DNA of 64,000 nt from Tetradesmus obliquus. Lineage: Eukaryota > Chlorophyta > Chlorophyceae > Sphaeropleales > Scenedesmaceae. The notes under the pieces were generated by a model, which saw nothing but the letters and a program-made list of their open reading frames with translations, searched no databases and had not been told where the DNA came from. Positions 23,613 to 35,540 of the stretch are shown here, one piece after another. Every line of letters begins with the position of its first letter. Position 1 is the first letter of the stretch. The stretch spans positions 1,612,001 to 1,676,000 of the forward strand of contig CP126202.1 in the NCBI GenBank assembly GCA_030272155.1, written 5' to 3'. The translations under genes were made by a program, and so were the position numbers.

Positions 23613-24030
23613 ATGGAGTGTCAGCGTCAAGCAGACCCCATGCGGTGTCCAGGCCCAACTGTGGTTTGGGACGGGCTGAAAAAGAGCAGCAGCAGCGGCA
23701 GGGAGCAGACTGCAGTACAGCAGATTGAAGCTGTGACTGAGCGCTACCTGCAGCATGGCTATGATCGCTTGAAGGGGGATTTGAAAGTGCCCAACAACGG
23801 TGAAGGTGCGACAGATGTTGCTTATACCAGCCCAGGCTGTGCCTGCTCAACATATGAAAGGGCAGCAGTGCCTGCCGTTGTACATGGTGCAGTGCGCAAA
23901 TGCCTGCTGTTTCCTCAAGACGCAAACATGCCTGCTATTAAGCAGCACTAGCAGTTTCCCGTGACTACGTCACTCCTATCTAGTACATTACATTACATTA
24001 CATTACATTACATGCTCCACTCAACGAGGA
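22139..24030. repeat. Inverted pair of TGTAA-tailed short repeats
   Basis: GTTGAGTGGAGCATG followed by several TGTAA pentamers occurs on the plus strand at 22143-22182 and on the minus strand at 24027-23985, so the two copies face each other about 1.8 kb apart. The flanking sequences differ. The left copy is preceded by GGTTAGAATCC, which resembles a tRNA B box, so a tRNA-derived SINE with a pentamer tail is one possibility; simple terminal inverted repeats are another. The right copy lies inside intron 1 of the gene at 23613. Confidence 0.4.
22157..22176 (+). terminator. Poly(A) signal cluster after DMC1
   Basis: Overlapping TGTAA elements about 155 bases after the DMC1 stop; TGTAA is the standard chlorophyte poly(A) signal. 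The same pentamers may instead be the tail of a short repeat. Confidence 0.5.
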
Positions 24031-24571
24031 GTGGGAACCCCAGTCAGGAGCCAACGGGAGGCTCATAGGGGGAGGCACCCTTGTTGCTGGTGCTGTGCTC
24101 AGGGCAGCAGTTGCAACACCTGCAATCTTAGAAGCCACCCATGATCATCCCTATCCCGTTCGCCTTTCGCCTAATAGTCTCACTCCATCGCTTTTCAGAT
24201 ATTGTTGATTCACTGCCTGCTGTTCCTGCTGTAGCCCGTGATGTTTTGCACAGCACCCCAGCAACAGAACACCGCTGCACCCAGCCCACGGCTTCGAAAC
24301 GATGTCACATTTCTACACTAACGTTCATCTGTTGCTCTCACGCTCTTGTTTGCTTCCTCTGCACATTTTCGAATCGCCCTGGGGTTCAACGGCCAGGTCC
24401 TAAGCCAGGCTTCTGACTGACTGACGGACCGTATTTCTTTTTAGTAATGGATGTGCAAATTCACTCGGTTCAATGTGAATCACTGAATTTACGTTGAGTG
24501 GCAGACACGCTGCTGTTGCGTGACGTGCTGCCTGCCTCAAGCTAACAGGTATGAACCCTGCCGACTGCTGT

Positions 24572-24635
<64 letters not shown>

Positions 24636-25916
24636 AGTGCTCATCAAACAGCTGGTGCGGCACGGCTGGCTGCAGTGGGGCGGCAAGCACGCAGGCAACA
24701 ACAGGGCGACATCAACTATCGCTGCCCTGTACAGTGCGGAGCCAGCCCTGAACAAGCTGGTGAGGATCTACATTTGAACTTGAAGTTCTTTGAATCACCA
24801 TGTGACACGTGTGTCCGGTTTGCGGCGTGTGTGCTTGAGCCGGCCCTGAACAAGCCGGTGAGGCACATACGCTCAGAAAGTTCAACTTTGAATCACCATG
24901 CGGCATGTGTGTTCTGCCTGAGGCGCTCCTGTGGGGCGCGAGGCCAATGGCGACATTACTACTGCTTGGATGGTAAAACAATGATGTGTGTGTCCTGTCT
25001 GAGGCGCGTTTGCTCGACACCCTGAGCTTTTGGTGAACACCCTGGCATCACAGCTGGCGGGGGCCCCTGCGCTTAAGCTTGAATACGTGATGTATGCAGT
25101 CAGTTGTGCCCTTGGATTGTCTTGGCATGAAAGGACTGTCGCTAGGCCTGCTGCTACTGCTGATGCCGTGCAGATGAATGTTTGGCGCCAGCGCGTCACT
25201 GGCCTGTGCTGGGAGCAGCAGCAGCAGGAGCAGGAGCAGCAGCAGCGCAAACCCAAGAAAACCAAGCACGCAGTGCAGCAGGAAACAACAGGCCCAGCAA
25301 GTGTGGGTGCCGCTAGTTCATCACAGCAAGCACAGGTTACAGGCAGCACACACGACATTGACAGGACACGTGCTGCTGCAGCCGCATTACTGCAGGGTGC
25401 TGCCGCGCGCCGTGGCACAGCAGCAGCGGCAGCACTGCCAAGACTAGCAGCAGCCCCTCCATTGCTAGCACCAGCAGTGCTGCCACAGCCACCACCCTCA
25501 GCTGCTGCTGCTGCTGCAGCGGCGGCACCACCACCAGCAGCAGCGGCACCAGCAACAGCAGTAGCGGCACCAGCAGTAGCGGCACCAGCAGCAGCAGCAG
25601 CAGCAGCAGGCAGCTTCACCCTGCACCCCTTCCTGCCACAGGAGTTTCACGTGCCTACTGCTTTGCAGCAGCTGGTGCTGCTGCTGGGCCACATTGGCTC
25701 AGTGCCAGGTGCACCAGCTGTGGGGGAGTTGCTGCAGCGTCTGACTGCTGCACTGAGGCCACTAGCCGGCCTGCCAGATGACGACCCGAGGGCTCTGCTG
25801 CGCATGCACCTGCACTGCCTGCATACTATGCGGCAGTGCAGGTGCATGCGCAGCAGGGGCAGCTGGGCAAGGCAGCAGCTGTGGTAGAGGACATTCTGAA
25901 GGAGGTGGATGAGTGA
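23613..25916 (+). CDS. Unrecognised Ala-rich protein, 3 exons, C-terminus frameshifted
   Basis: Exons 23613-23805, 24638-24759 and from 25174, phases 1 and 0, with good GT/AG sites. Exon 2 follows a (CTG)21 run that supplies its CAG acceptor. The first 105 residues are ordinary sequence (TERYLQHGYDRLKGDLKVP, LIKQLVRHGWLQWG). The middle is Gln-rich and then Ala/Pro low complexity. The end is helical (TALQQLVLLLGHIGSVPGAP, ELLQRLTAALRPL). As it stands the frame ends at 25887. In a shifted frame from about 25815, LPAYYAAVQVHAQQGQLGKA runs to a TGA at 25914-25916 and is the likely original C-terminus. The shift coincides with a 17-bp inverted insertion at about 25801. The family is not recognised; the C-terminal helices are TPR-like at best. 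Confidence 0.65.
24574..24637 (+). repeat. (CTG)21 run ending in a splice acceptor
   Basis: Uninterrupted CTG run whose final CTGCAG provides the acceptor of exon 2 of the gene at 23613. It gives spurious poly-Leu, poly-Cys and poly-Ala frames on plus, and poly-Ser and poly-Ala frames on minus. Confidence 0.9.
25801..25850. repeat. Perfect 18-bp inverted repeat (fold-back) in a terminal exon
   Basis: CGCATGCACCTGCACTGC at 25801-25818 is the exact reverse complement of 25833-25850, with a 14-base spacer. The left arm interrupts the reading frame of the last exon of the gene at 23613. Confidence 0.85.
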
Positions 25917-28096
25917 ATGCACGAAATGCAGACCCGCCAGAAGGCTCCCAGCAGGCGTGCGCTGCTGCCTGCATACTACACAGCAGTGCAGGTGCATGTG
26001 CACAGCAAGGCCAGCCTGGCCTCTAGTAGAGGAGGCAGCTGCTGTGGTAGAGAATATATTAGCAATGGTGGAAGGGTGAGAACGCACAGCTGTTGAGCAG
26101 CAGTTCTCTTCTGGATGCTGAGTCGTTATTTAGCATCTGCCCTGTTCGGATAATCTCAACAACTACTGCTGGTGCTGAGATGTTAGGATTACTGCAATGG
26201 ATCAGGTGGAGTCTGGCGCCAAGCGGATGTGCAAACATTACCTATGCATATTAGCATACTGCTGGTGGTTTGCGCAGACTCAACTGTGCATGCAGTCAAC
26301 TTGACTGAGTGCCATTCTTAGGCCAAGATAGGGTTGCACCGTAGAGCGCGTCTAGCAAGCGCTGCAGCTACTGTGTTTTGGACTGTGCAGAGATCTCTGC
26401 TCTAGAGTGCATAGAGTGGCGTGGGTGATTTCTAAAACAATTCGGTCATCAACAGTGCAGTGCAGCTTCTGGCAGGGACAATACAGTCTATGTGCTCTGA
26501 CGTGCAATGTGCTGTGCCGTGCTGTGTGCTGGAGAAGTGTGCATGCTGGGCAACAGCTGGAACGCCTCATTGGCTGCTGCACATGTTACACCAGATCGCA
26601 GGCCGTTCAAATGGCCAAAATGGGGAGCATGGGCTGTCTGGTACGCACTGACCTCCAGGCACAGCTACACCCGCATGGAAGCTCTTGGGAGCAGTGACGG
26701 CTGGATGTAGTGAAACAACATGTATAGCTGCCACAAGTATCTGAGAATCTGCCTGTTGGGCCAACAAGGGCTGCAGCGGAAGGTACTGCGCCACAGCACA
26801 AGCCAGACAATACATGCTAGGAATTTGCTTGATTAAATGTACAAACTCTGCTGATGCGGAGTTCGCACTGTCCGTGCTTGCAATCACTCACAAGCTGTGT
26901 ACAGCCACAGCAAGGAGATGTATGTCTAGTTGTCTGAAACATTGAGCTACATCACCATGCACTGACTGTGCAGCTGCCACCACTGTCAACAACCGCCTTC
27001 AGTGAATGCTTGAGCTACTAGCGTGTGACACGAACTCGCCAGAACGTAGCCCGCAAGAAACGTCACACCTTTATTGCAAAGACAGCACTGTGTGCTGCTG
27101 TCGTTTGAGCACACATACCGACTGAGTACAGCCGCGCTCCAAAGAAGATGCACTCCTAGGTTTTCAGAAATGAAGGTATGTCACACCGTCACACCATTCA
27201 TTGGCTGTGTGCTGTTCCACAGCGCTTGACACACGCACAACACCTGGCAGATGAACAACCATGCATACTATATGATCAACACACGTTCTGACATGAGAGC
27301 TCTATCAGCGTGCACAACCACGCACAGGGCACAGATAGCCTCACTGTAGCTAGGGTATGCATTGCCTATGTACCGAGTTCAAAGGTACTGCTCCACACAC
27401 ATCAGCACTACACACAAACAGCAAGCCAGAAAACCTTTGCACGGGCGACCGACCCATGCTCTCCTAAGCAAAAGTGAATGCCTCGTCTCTAGAACACTCA
27501 AGCCTCAAACGACGGCATGCTCACATGCAATCAGATGCATGTCATGCATACAGAAAAACGTGTGTCAGACGCACACACACTCTGTTGATCAGCTGATGAT
27601 TGCAACCCACATGCTTTCCCAGGCACTGCGATGCTGTCGAGTTTTGGACACGCAAAACCCAAACAGCATGCATGTTTGCACACTCTGATGCTGGTAACCT
27701 GATTGATGCCGCACTGCTCACAAATCTGCCCACCTCTTGACAAACACACGCACGGTGGAGCTCCCTTGCATGCTGCCATGCAGCCACACAAGCCTGCATG
27801 CTGCCATGCAGGCAAAAGACTGCATGCTGCACCTCAAACACTCAAAGGGCACGCGTGCTCCCTGCCAGTTGACATGCCACCATGTGTGTGCCAACAAGCC
27901 CTGCTATGCCAACCGCATGCATGCATAGCACAGCCCATGCACCGCTCATGCATGCGTAGCACAGCCCATGCACCACTCAAGAGAACAGTGAATCAAGCAA
28001 CAGCGATTAGTTCTGTGTGGTCATGCAGCCCCACCACACTAACAGCTGAGTTCGCACTGCACCAGGCACCAGTGCAAAGACGCACAAAGCAGAATA
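25917..28096. other. Spacer with a decayed copy of the preceding terminal exon
   Basis: Bases 25935-26080 repeat the end of the preceding gene (LLPAYYTAVQVHVH...) but decay afterwards; this copy lacks the 17-bp insertion found in the first. From about 26100 to 28096 I see no gene, RNA or ordered repeat on either strand. Confidence 0.5.
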
Positions 28097-29402
28097 TCAA
28101 GCGCGGCAGCCAAACAGCATGGGGCTGCCCACCTTCCAAGGCAGCCCGGTCATTGCGGTGTTGGACAGCGCAGCGTTGAGGTGCACCTGGCCTAGTGGAC
28201 GGTTCCTGCACTCGGGCTTTGCTGCCCCCACAATGGCCGTAGGCAGCTTGCTGCAGTCACAGGTGATAGCAGGGAAGCCCTGGACACGATCAAACAAGGC
28301 AGCCATGCATACTGGTTCACCTGATCCATAGCACAGCGGAGATACTGGCTGCACTCTCACTTCGGTTGACGCATCTTCTACGAGTACTTTGCCGTTTTCA
28401 AACCAAATTTTTCCATAGAAGGCACCGTCACGGACAAAACCCGCCAGGTCACTCACCCACGCGGCATACAGCTGCGACTGCCAGTCACATGGCAGTGTCT
28501 CCACCCAAGCGGCTTGCCGATTGGCAGCATTGCTCAGCATCGCTATTATGCCCGCTGGGTCTTTCAGAAGGTTGCGATCAAAAATCGTGCCCTCTCCTGG
28601 AGATGACCACAGCGCAGCCACATCAGCCCAGGTGCGGAAGCCACGGAAGGTGCAGGCGTTGCCAGTCATCCTCCCAATAGCCGACATCTCAAACACCTGC
28701 TCGATGGCGCCATTGAAGTTGATCAGCGCGCACTCTTCTGGCCAGAAAGCAAATGTGTTATTGATGCCCACTGCAAGCTCTGCTGAGACGTTCCTTCCAA
28801 AGCCGGCATAGATTGAAGGGGCTGTATAGACTCCAGCATTGTGTAACCTTTCAGCCAACCCAGAGTCACGCCTGCAGCCCCAACAGTTCACACCACACAT
28901 GTTCACCGCTGCCAACTCCCGCGTAAACTCTTGGGGCATTTTTGCCGCGCGTGTGATGTACCCATGTGTTTGCTTGAGCTTCCTGGATGTGCAGGATGTG
29001 GCAGCAATGACAACCGGGGAAAGTGCATACGTACAAAGCGCTACTACACAGCGCATACGTATGCACTATGAGGTCTCGTTTGACTGAGTGGTAAAGTGTG
29101 TACTCGTTCTGGGACACGGTTCATGACACATTGCTGCTTTCCTGCTGATGTTTACGGATTGAGCTCGCTCAGGCCGTACGCACGTCTGCTACTGATGGAT
29201 ATCCAGCAATGCAGGGTTGTCACATGCCATTGTGCAACATGCGTGGCAGTGTGTGGTCACGTATATTTTCTGTGATGAACATTAACAGGGGGCACGTTGC
29301 TGCAGCCGCTCACCTGTTGGAGCCAGATTGCGCATCCGCTGCATGGCCAGCAGCAGCCAGCAGCAGCAGCGCCAGCACACCCATGCTGAACTGCAGCGGC
29401 AT
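28097..29402 (-). CDS. Unrecognised secreted protein with signal peptide
   Basis: Two exons on the minus strand: 29402-29314 (ATG at 29402, donor GTGAGC) and 28982-28097, joined in phase 2; 324 codons plus stop. Exon 1 codes MPLQFSMGVLALLLLAAAGH followed by AADAQ, a textbook signal peptide with cleavage site. The mature part has CGVNCWGC near its start, then TAPSIYAGFGRNVSAELAVG, FAFWPEECALINFNGAIEQV and further paired Cys (CYGSGEPVC, CDCS), suggesting disulphide-bonded extracellular or luminal folding. Alternatively exon 2 could be read alone from an internal ATG at 29056, giving 319 residues, but the spliced model yields the better N-terminus. It has one short intron without exon-edge copies, unlike its neighbours. 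No family recognised. Confidence 0.68.
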
Positions 29403-30078
29403 GTGTGTCGGTGTGAGAGAGAGCAGCAGGCAAGAAGAGGGCAGGCAGCAACAAGCAGACAGTCAACGAGATGTTCATCGTTTGGAGGGCGCACATGTTG
29501 GAGTTTCACCTTGCCGTTATGAATCTGCTGCAAAATCAGCTGCATTGCCAGCCAATATTAGCTGCAGGAGGGAAGGCCGCAGAAAGGCCACCAGAAAGAG
29601 CGCAGTGAGCTGATGACATGCACTGGCTATTGAGTCCTGCAGGTACAGCTGTCACCTGACAATGTCCAAACCCAAAACAGCTCGACAGCAGTAGCATACT
29701 ACTGCTCTGATGCATCATGCACTGAGGCCAATTGCAGCCCAACGACTCCATACATACGCATATGCACCATGCATGTGCTGCCGGGCATTGCTCGTGCAGC
29801 GGTTTAGGTCAACTACCCTGACAGCTGTCAACTGGTGCAGCTGTGACAGTGCAGTGACGGTCACATCCTGCAGGATGCCATACCGCAGGATATCAAATGG
29901 CAGATCTGCCTCGACAACGTCTGTGCTGTGCATGGTGCGCACCATTCGAATAGCGAATTCGCTGAGCTGGCCACACTGTGGCTGTGGCACAGCATCCACC
30001 CACCTACAGCTGTGCGGTCCTTGTCATCATCTCTGTGGGGTGGCAGCGGCCTGGGTGGGATATGTGAAGCAGCAAATT

Positions 30079-30129
<51 letters not shown>

Positions 30130-31586
30130 GCAATGTGTCAGCCTGGCATCGATGCCACAGTGATATCACTGTGAGTCTCAGTGCGAGGTGGGTTCGTGGA
30201 GGTGAACCACCGTTGCAACCTGCTGCTGCATGTTCTTCTTTACTTGTAAATATGAACGAAAAATAACAACATGCATCGGCCTGATTGTGTGCGGCCGAGG
30301 CTACTGCGATCGCGATCGTGCACGTGCTCAGGTTACCCCCTGGTGACAGTAAGACTGACGCGCCGTGCACGCTGATGCAACTGCTTTTTATATATAGATA
30401 TTGATCGCATAAATCAGCTGCTTTGGCTATGCGTGTTCGAACGGCATCACCTACCATCGGGTCCCACCCACCCCTAAATCTGATCAGCACTCCTGGTGCT
30501 GATGCGCAAGAATCTGGCTCTCACCCACCTTTAACGCTTTTTACAGGCTGGTAGAACCGTTGCAGGCCGCAAGCAGCAGGGTGCGCTGGGCAAGGGTTGT
30601 GGTCCTGGGAAGTTGAGGTGGGTGTTGAATCTGCAGCAATGGCAGCACGAGCGATGTGTCAGTGAGCACGCAATCGCGCAAATTAAAACGACAGAATGAT
30701 CAACTTGTAATATGCAGGCAAGCAGCGCGCGGCCACAACTGTGGGACCCGCGAGTACATCATGAGGCATTTGCTTAGCAGCTGCACCGGACCAACATGCT
30801 CACCTCAGGTGACCGGAATGCTCCACTCAGGGCTGAAGAATGAGCTTTCATGCGGAGAGACAGCAGCCTATATAGGGCGTGTAGACCCCGGGTAGCAGAT
30901 GCCGTAGGGGACAAGTTGTAATTGTAGGGACAATGATACATTGCAGAGCAGGGAGGCGTTGCCGCGGGCTTCCGATGCTTCGTGTCTGACGCACTTCATT
31001 AAAGGAATTCAGGGTGTGCATTCATCAGCATGATGCTGTGGACTGACACGATGCGGGGCGCACGCTGACCAACAGCCACCTGAATCTGTTTGGTTGCTGC
31101 ATGCAGCCGATAAGCTGCTATTGATGTACGGCGCACTTTGGTTTATGTGCAATGAAACATAGGTTTTGACTTATCATAGCTGCCCGGTGGCTGGCCTTCC
31201 AGAATCGAGTCCCTTACACTGTTACTACCTGGCACACTAGCACTGCTGCTAGTCAAACGCGCGTAAACAGCACAAAATTTGACCACTTACCAGAGGTACA
31301 TTGGGTCTAATTTGAGGTTTTTTTCATGACAGAAGTTGAACATCATGTAGGACAACAAGTGGGCTCAGTACGTGCCACATCTGCAGACATGACCCCTGGC
31401 CAGGGGAACCACTACACTGCAGCCCGCTCATGCTGAGGGACCTGCAAACTGTAGTGCCCAACAACCAGATAAAAAGTTAGAAACACCGTCCAGCTATATG
31501 CATTCCATCTGCTGCAAACTGCCACAGCCCATGACCACACAGATGCTATCCAGCAGCCTTCTAATGCCTTCTTTGTGCCTTCTGCT

Positions 31587-31620
<34 letters not shown>

Positions 31621-31666
31621 CCACCTTCTGTGTGTGCTGCACGGCCTGCAGCTGCTTACTGCTGAA
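29403..31666. other. Spacer between two minus-strand genes
   Basis: Contains a (CAG)n run at about 30077-30129 and otherwise nothing I can assign. A minus-strand stretch at 29750-29999 (FAIRMVRTMHSTDVVEADLP) looks protein-like but has no supported start, end or splice partner. A minus-strand TGTAA at 31218-31214 could be the poly(A) signal of the kinase-epimerase gene, about 450 bases past its stop. Confidence 0.4.
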
Positions 31667-31705
31667 CTAGCAACCAGCAACAACAACAGCAGGAGTAACA
31701 GTTGC

Positions 31706-31741
<36 letters not shown>

Positions 31742-34700
31742 CCCCTCTTGAATCAGCACCTGTCGCAGCTGCTGTATGGCAGCAGCATGGCCTGCCTTGC
31801 AGCCAAACACAGCAGTGCCTGCCACCAACACATTAGCGCCTGCTGCAGCTGCGATGCGGGCCGTCTCTGCATTTATGCCACCATCGACCTGCAGCAGCAG
31901 CGGCAGCAGCAGCAGTAGTAGTAGTAGTAGCAGCAGCAACAGCAGTCGTCAGCATGCCCGCAGAAAGCAGCAAACATCAAGAGCCTGATGTAAACATGCA
32001 TGCTCATCTTTGTGCTGCTATTGCTGAGCGGCAATGCTAGCACGCAGCTGCTGCCTGCTGCTGTGCTGGGGCATCCCCAAGCAAACTCCAGCCTGCTGCA
32101 ACTCCCATACTTCACTTTAATTGCAGACTGCTCCCACCTGGATGTTGAGGCCAGGGTATGCTGGCCTCAACGCCTGCACCTTGGGCATGAGCTGATCCTG
32201 GAAGGTGTATACATGGCTGCTGCACAGAGGGCACATACCAGCCTGCTGCCTGCCAGTAACAGCGCAATCAACACACAGCAGCCATGGCTGCAGCCTGGCT
32301 GGCAAACCCTGCGCTTCCATACCCTGTCATGTCATGCCAGGGCCTGCTGCTCGACGTGAAGAAGTGTGCTTACCTGGATATTGAGGCTGGGGAATGCTGC
32401 CCGCAGCGCCTGCACCTTGGGCATAACTTGGCCCTGGAAGGTGTATACATGGCTGCTGCACAGAGGGCACATACCAGGCGCTCACCTGGATGTTGAGGCC
32501 AGGGCTTGCTGCAAGGCACCAGCCTGATAACTTATGGTTACTGCACAGAGGGCACGTACCAGCCTGCTGCTTGCCAGTTGCTGCGCACTCAACACAGCAT
32601 GGCTGCAACTTGGCTGGCAAACCCTGCGCTGTCATACCCTGTCATCTCATGCCACGGCCTGCTGTTCACCAGTTGCTGCGCCCACCTGGATGTTGAGGAC
32701 AGGGAATGCTGCCCGCAGTGCCTGCACCTTGGGCATAACTTGACCCTGGAATGCCTGGCCGCCGAAGCCGCACTCCACTGTCATGCACAGCACCTGGTCG
32801 CACAGCAAAACCACAGCAGCAGATTTCTAGCATTCAAAATTGTCAGAGATCGACACAACAGCAGCAGCAGCAGCAGCAGCGACGGCGGCGGCAGCAGCAT
32901 GCTTTCACCACCACGATGCTGTGGTAACCATCATCATGCACAGCACATGTTGTCGACAGCCCCACAGCCGCACTCGACTGTCATGAACAGCACCTGGCAG
33001 GACAGCAGCAATGCGGTTGCAGCATCGGAACAGACCGGCAACAAGGTGCGCAGTTTGTAAAACAGCTGACAGCTTCCTTTTCGTACAGTTCACCAAGTCG
33101 TCACTCGCACCATGTACACAGCACCTTGCTGCATGAGCTGCAGCGCCGCCTCTACTCCAAACGCCCCATCCGCCTGCCTCAAGCACTAGGTGAGTTCTAA
33201 GCAAGCACTGCAACAAAACAGAACTGCAGGCATTACTTGAATTGTGAAACAAAAGAAGTACACTCAAACTTTGACGCACCATATCCACAGCGCCTTGCTG
33301 CGCCAGCTGCAGTGCTGCCTCTACTCCAGTGCCAACAGCCAGGGCCACAGCCGCCTTCATTCCCCTGGCCCTGATGTCAGCGGCAAGGCCTGCTGCTGCT
33401 GCCACTGCTGCTGCCAGTGTGTCAGCAGGGCTGCTGCTGCCGCCTGCTGCTGCTGCTGCTGCTGCTGCTGTGTCTAGGAATGGCTCTATCTGGAAGGTCA
33501 CTGAGTTAGCACCTGCTGCTTGTAGAGCCGGCACATACTTGGCAGGATCCTGCAAAGAAGCAACAGCATCATGTATTTAAATGCATATGGTTGGGTGCTT
33601 AGCCAATAGCTGAGCCAGCTCCTGCTGCTTGTAGCTCTGGCACATACTTGGCAGGATCCTGCAATAATGCGACAGCACAAGTTGACCAAATGCATATGAT
33701 TGGGTGCTTAGCGGGGAGCGAGGTTGGATCCTGCTGCTTGAAGTGCTGGCACATACTTGGCAGGATCCTGCAGTAATGCAACAGCACATATTGTGGAACT
33801 TTTGGCTTTGGTGCTCAGCAGAAAGCAGGGTCAGCCCCTGCTGCTTGGAGTGATGGCACATACTTGGCAGGGTCCTGCAGTAATGCAACAGCACATGTTG
33901 TGTAAGCGACGGTTTTGGTGCTCAGCACAAAAGCGGAGTCAGCTCCTGCTGCTCGGAGTGACGGCACATACTTGGCAGGGTCCTACAGTTGTGACAAAGC
34001 ACAAGTTGTGCACATATATGATAGGATGTGTTGGGTGCTTGTAGGAGGCCAGGGCATAGCACGTATCGGCGCGACTGTTACGTGCGGTACAATGCACACT
34101 ACCATAGCAGGCAGCATGCATGCGTTATACCACAGTGGGCAACAACACAACCGACAGTACATGATTAGATAGGCAAGCGGTGGCAGCACACGTGGCATCG
34201 GCATGCTGCATTCTGCTTTGCAAGGTCAAGTGTGCGTCGACGGCAAGCAACAGCAGTAGGATGTAGCTGTCAACTCCACTCACTGAAACAGCCACCTGGA
34301 GGCGGCAGTCCAGGAAGATGCTACTGGCTTTGCGCACATGGTATGCTTAAAGCAGGCCTTGTGCAAGGGGCAGTTGCGCAGGTGAAAGACGCATCCTGCA
34401 TGGCAGCGCAAGGCAATGCCACATGCCCCGACAAACTCCACAGCCAGCAGCAGCAGCAGCAGCAGGGCTGGTTGTAACTTATCACATCACTCACCGACAC
34501 AGCCAGGTGGCAGTCCAAGAAGATGCTGCTGGCTTTCCGCAGTGAGGCCACCACAGGCGGGCCGATGGTGAAATTGGGAGCGAAGCTGCCATCAAACATG
34601 TCCACGTGCACCCAATCAGCACCGGCAGCCTGCAGCATGACAAGGTGCATGACGCAGCGCTAGTGAGGTGCTGCTTGCTACATCAGCTGCATGCGTGCTA

Positions 34701-35362
34701 TTTTATTTTGCGTGCTAGGTGCCAAGAAAACGTGTCGCTGTTGAGCGCGTAACAAGATGTCCACGTGCACTCAGTCTGCGCCGGCAGCCTGCAAAATGGC
34801 AGGGCACACAGTGCAGTGATGCATTGAGGCCACCACAGGCGGGCCGATGGCGAAGTTGGGAGTGAAGGAGCCGTTCAACATGTCAACGTGCACCCACTCT
34901 GCACCGGCAGCCTGCAAGAGAAGGGTGGTGCACAGTGTAGCAGCAGTCATGTTCTCGTCTTCTTGTTGCACCACACTAAGTTGCGCTTGTTGACACGCTG
35001 ACAAAAAGGCAGACTTGCTGTCCTGCACATGCCACACAGGCTCAGACTATGCAGCCTGCCTGCAGAGCAACCCAACATAGTTGCTGGTGGGGGGTTGCTG
35101 GGCATATCTTGCTGGTGGTGCAGCACTCTCGGCCTCCAACAATACGGCTACATGATTGATCGTGTATATGACTAGCCGGTATAATTTTGTACGGGCTGAT
35201 GAACACAACAGTTGTCAGTAGCGCCCACCTGCACACTGGCCACCTCCTGAGCCAAGTTTGCAAAGTCAGCAGCCAGAATGGAAGGCGAGATGATGGCCGG
35301 CAGCAGGCTGCCACCTGAGCCTGCTGCTGCTGCTGCACTGCTGCTGCCGTTTGGCCCGTCCA

Positions 35363-35400
<38 letters not shown>

Positions 35401-35465
35401 GGCTCCATGGCCAGGCGTACAGTCTTCAGGGCAGGGTAGAGTGCCTTGTAGGCGTTGTAGAACCT

Positions 35466-35540
<75 letters not shown>

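Noticed and set aside
24537-24755. Poly-Ala and poly-Ser frames over the CTG run
   Set aside because: Produced by the trinucleotide repeat itself in all frames.
29080-29140. tRNA-like sequence with A-box-like GACTGAGTGGTAAAG and B-box-like GGTTCATGAC
   Set aside because: No acceptor or anticodon stem pairing could be drawn; too weak for a tRNA or SINE call.
29715-29999. Minus-strand 94-codon frame with protein-like stretch
   Set aside because: No supported start, end or joining exon; left as a remark in the spacer entry only.
31634-31918. Plus-strand Cys- and Gln-rich frame
   Set aside because: Shadow of the last epimerase exon and its flanking CTG runs on the minus strand.
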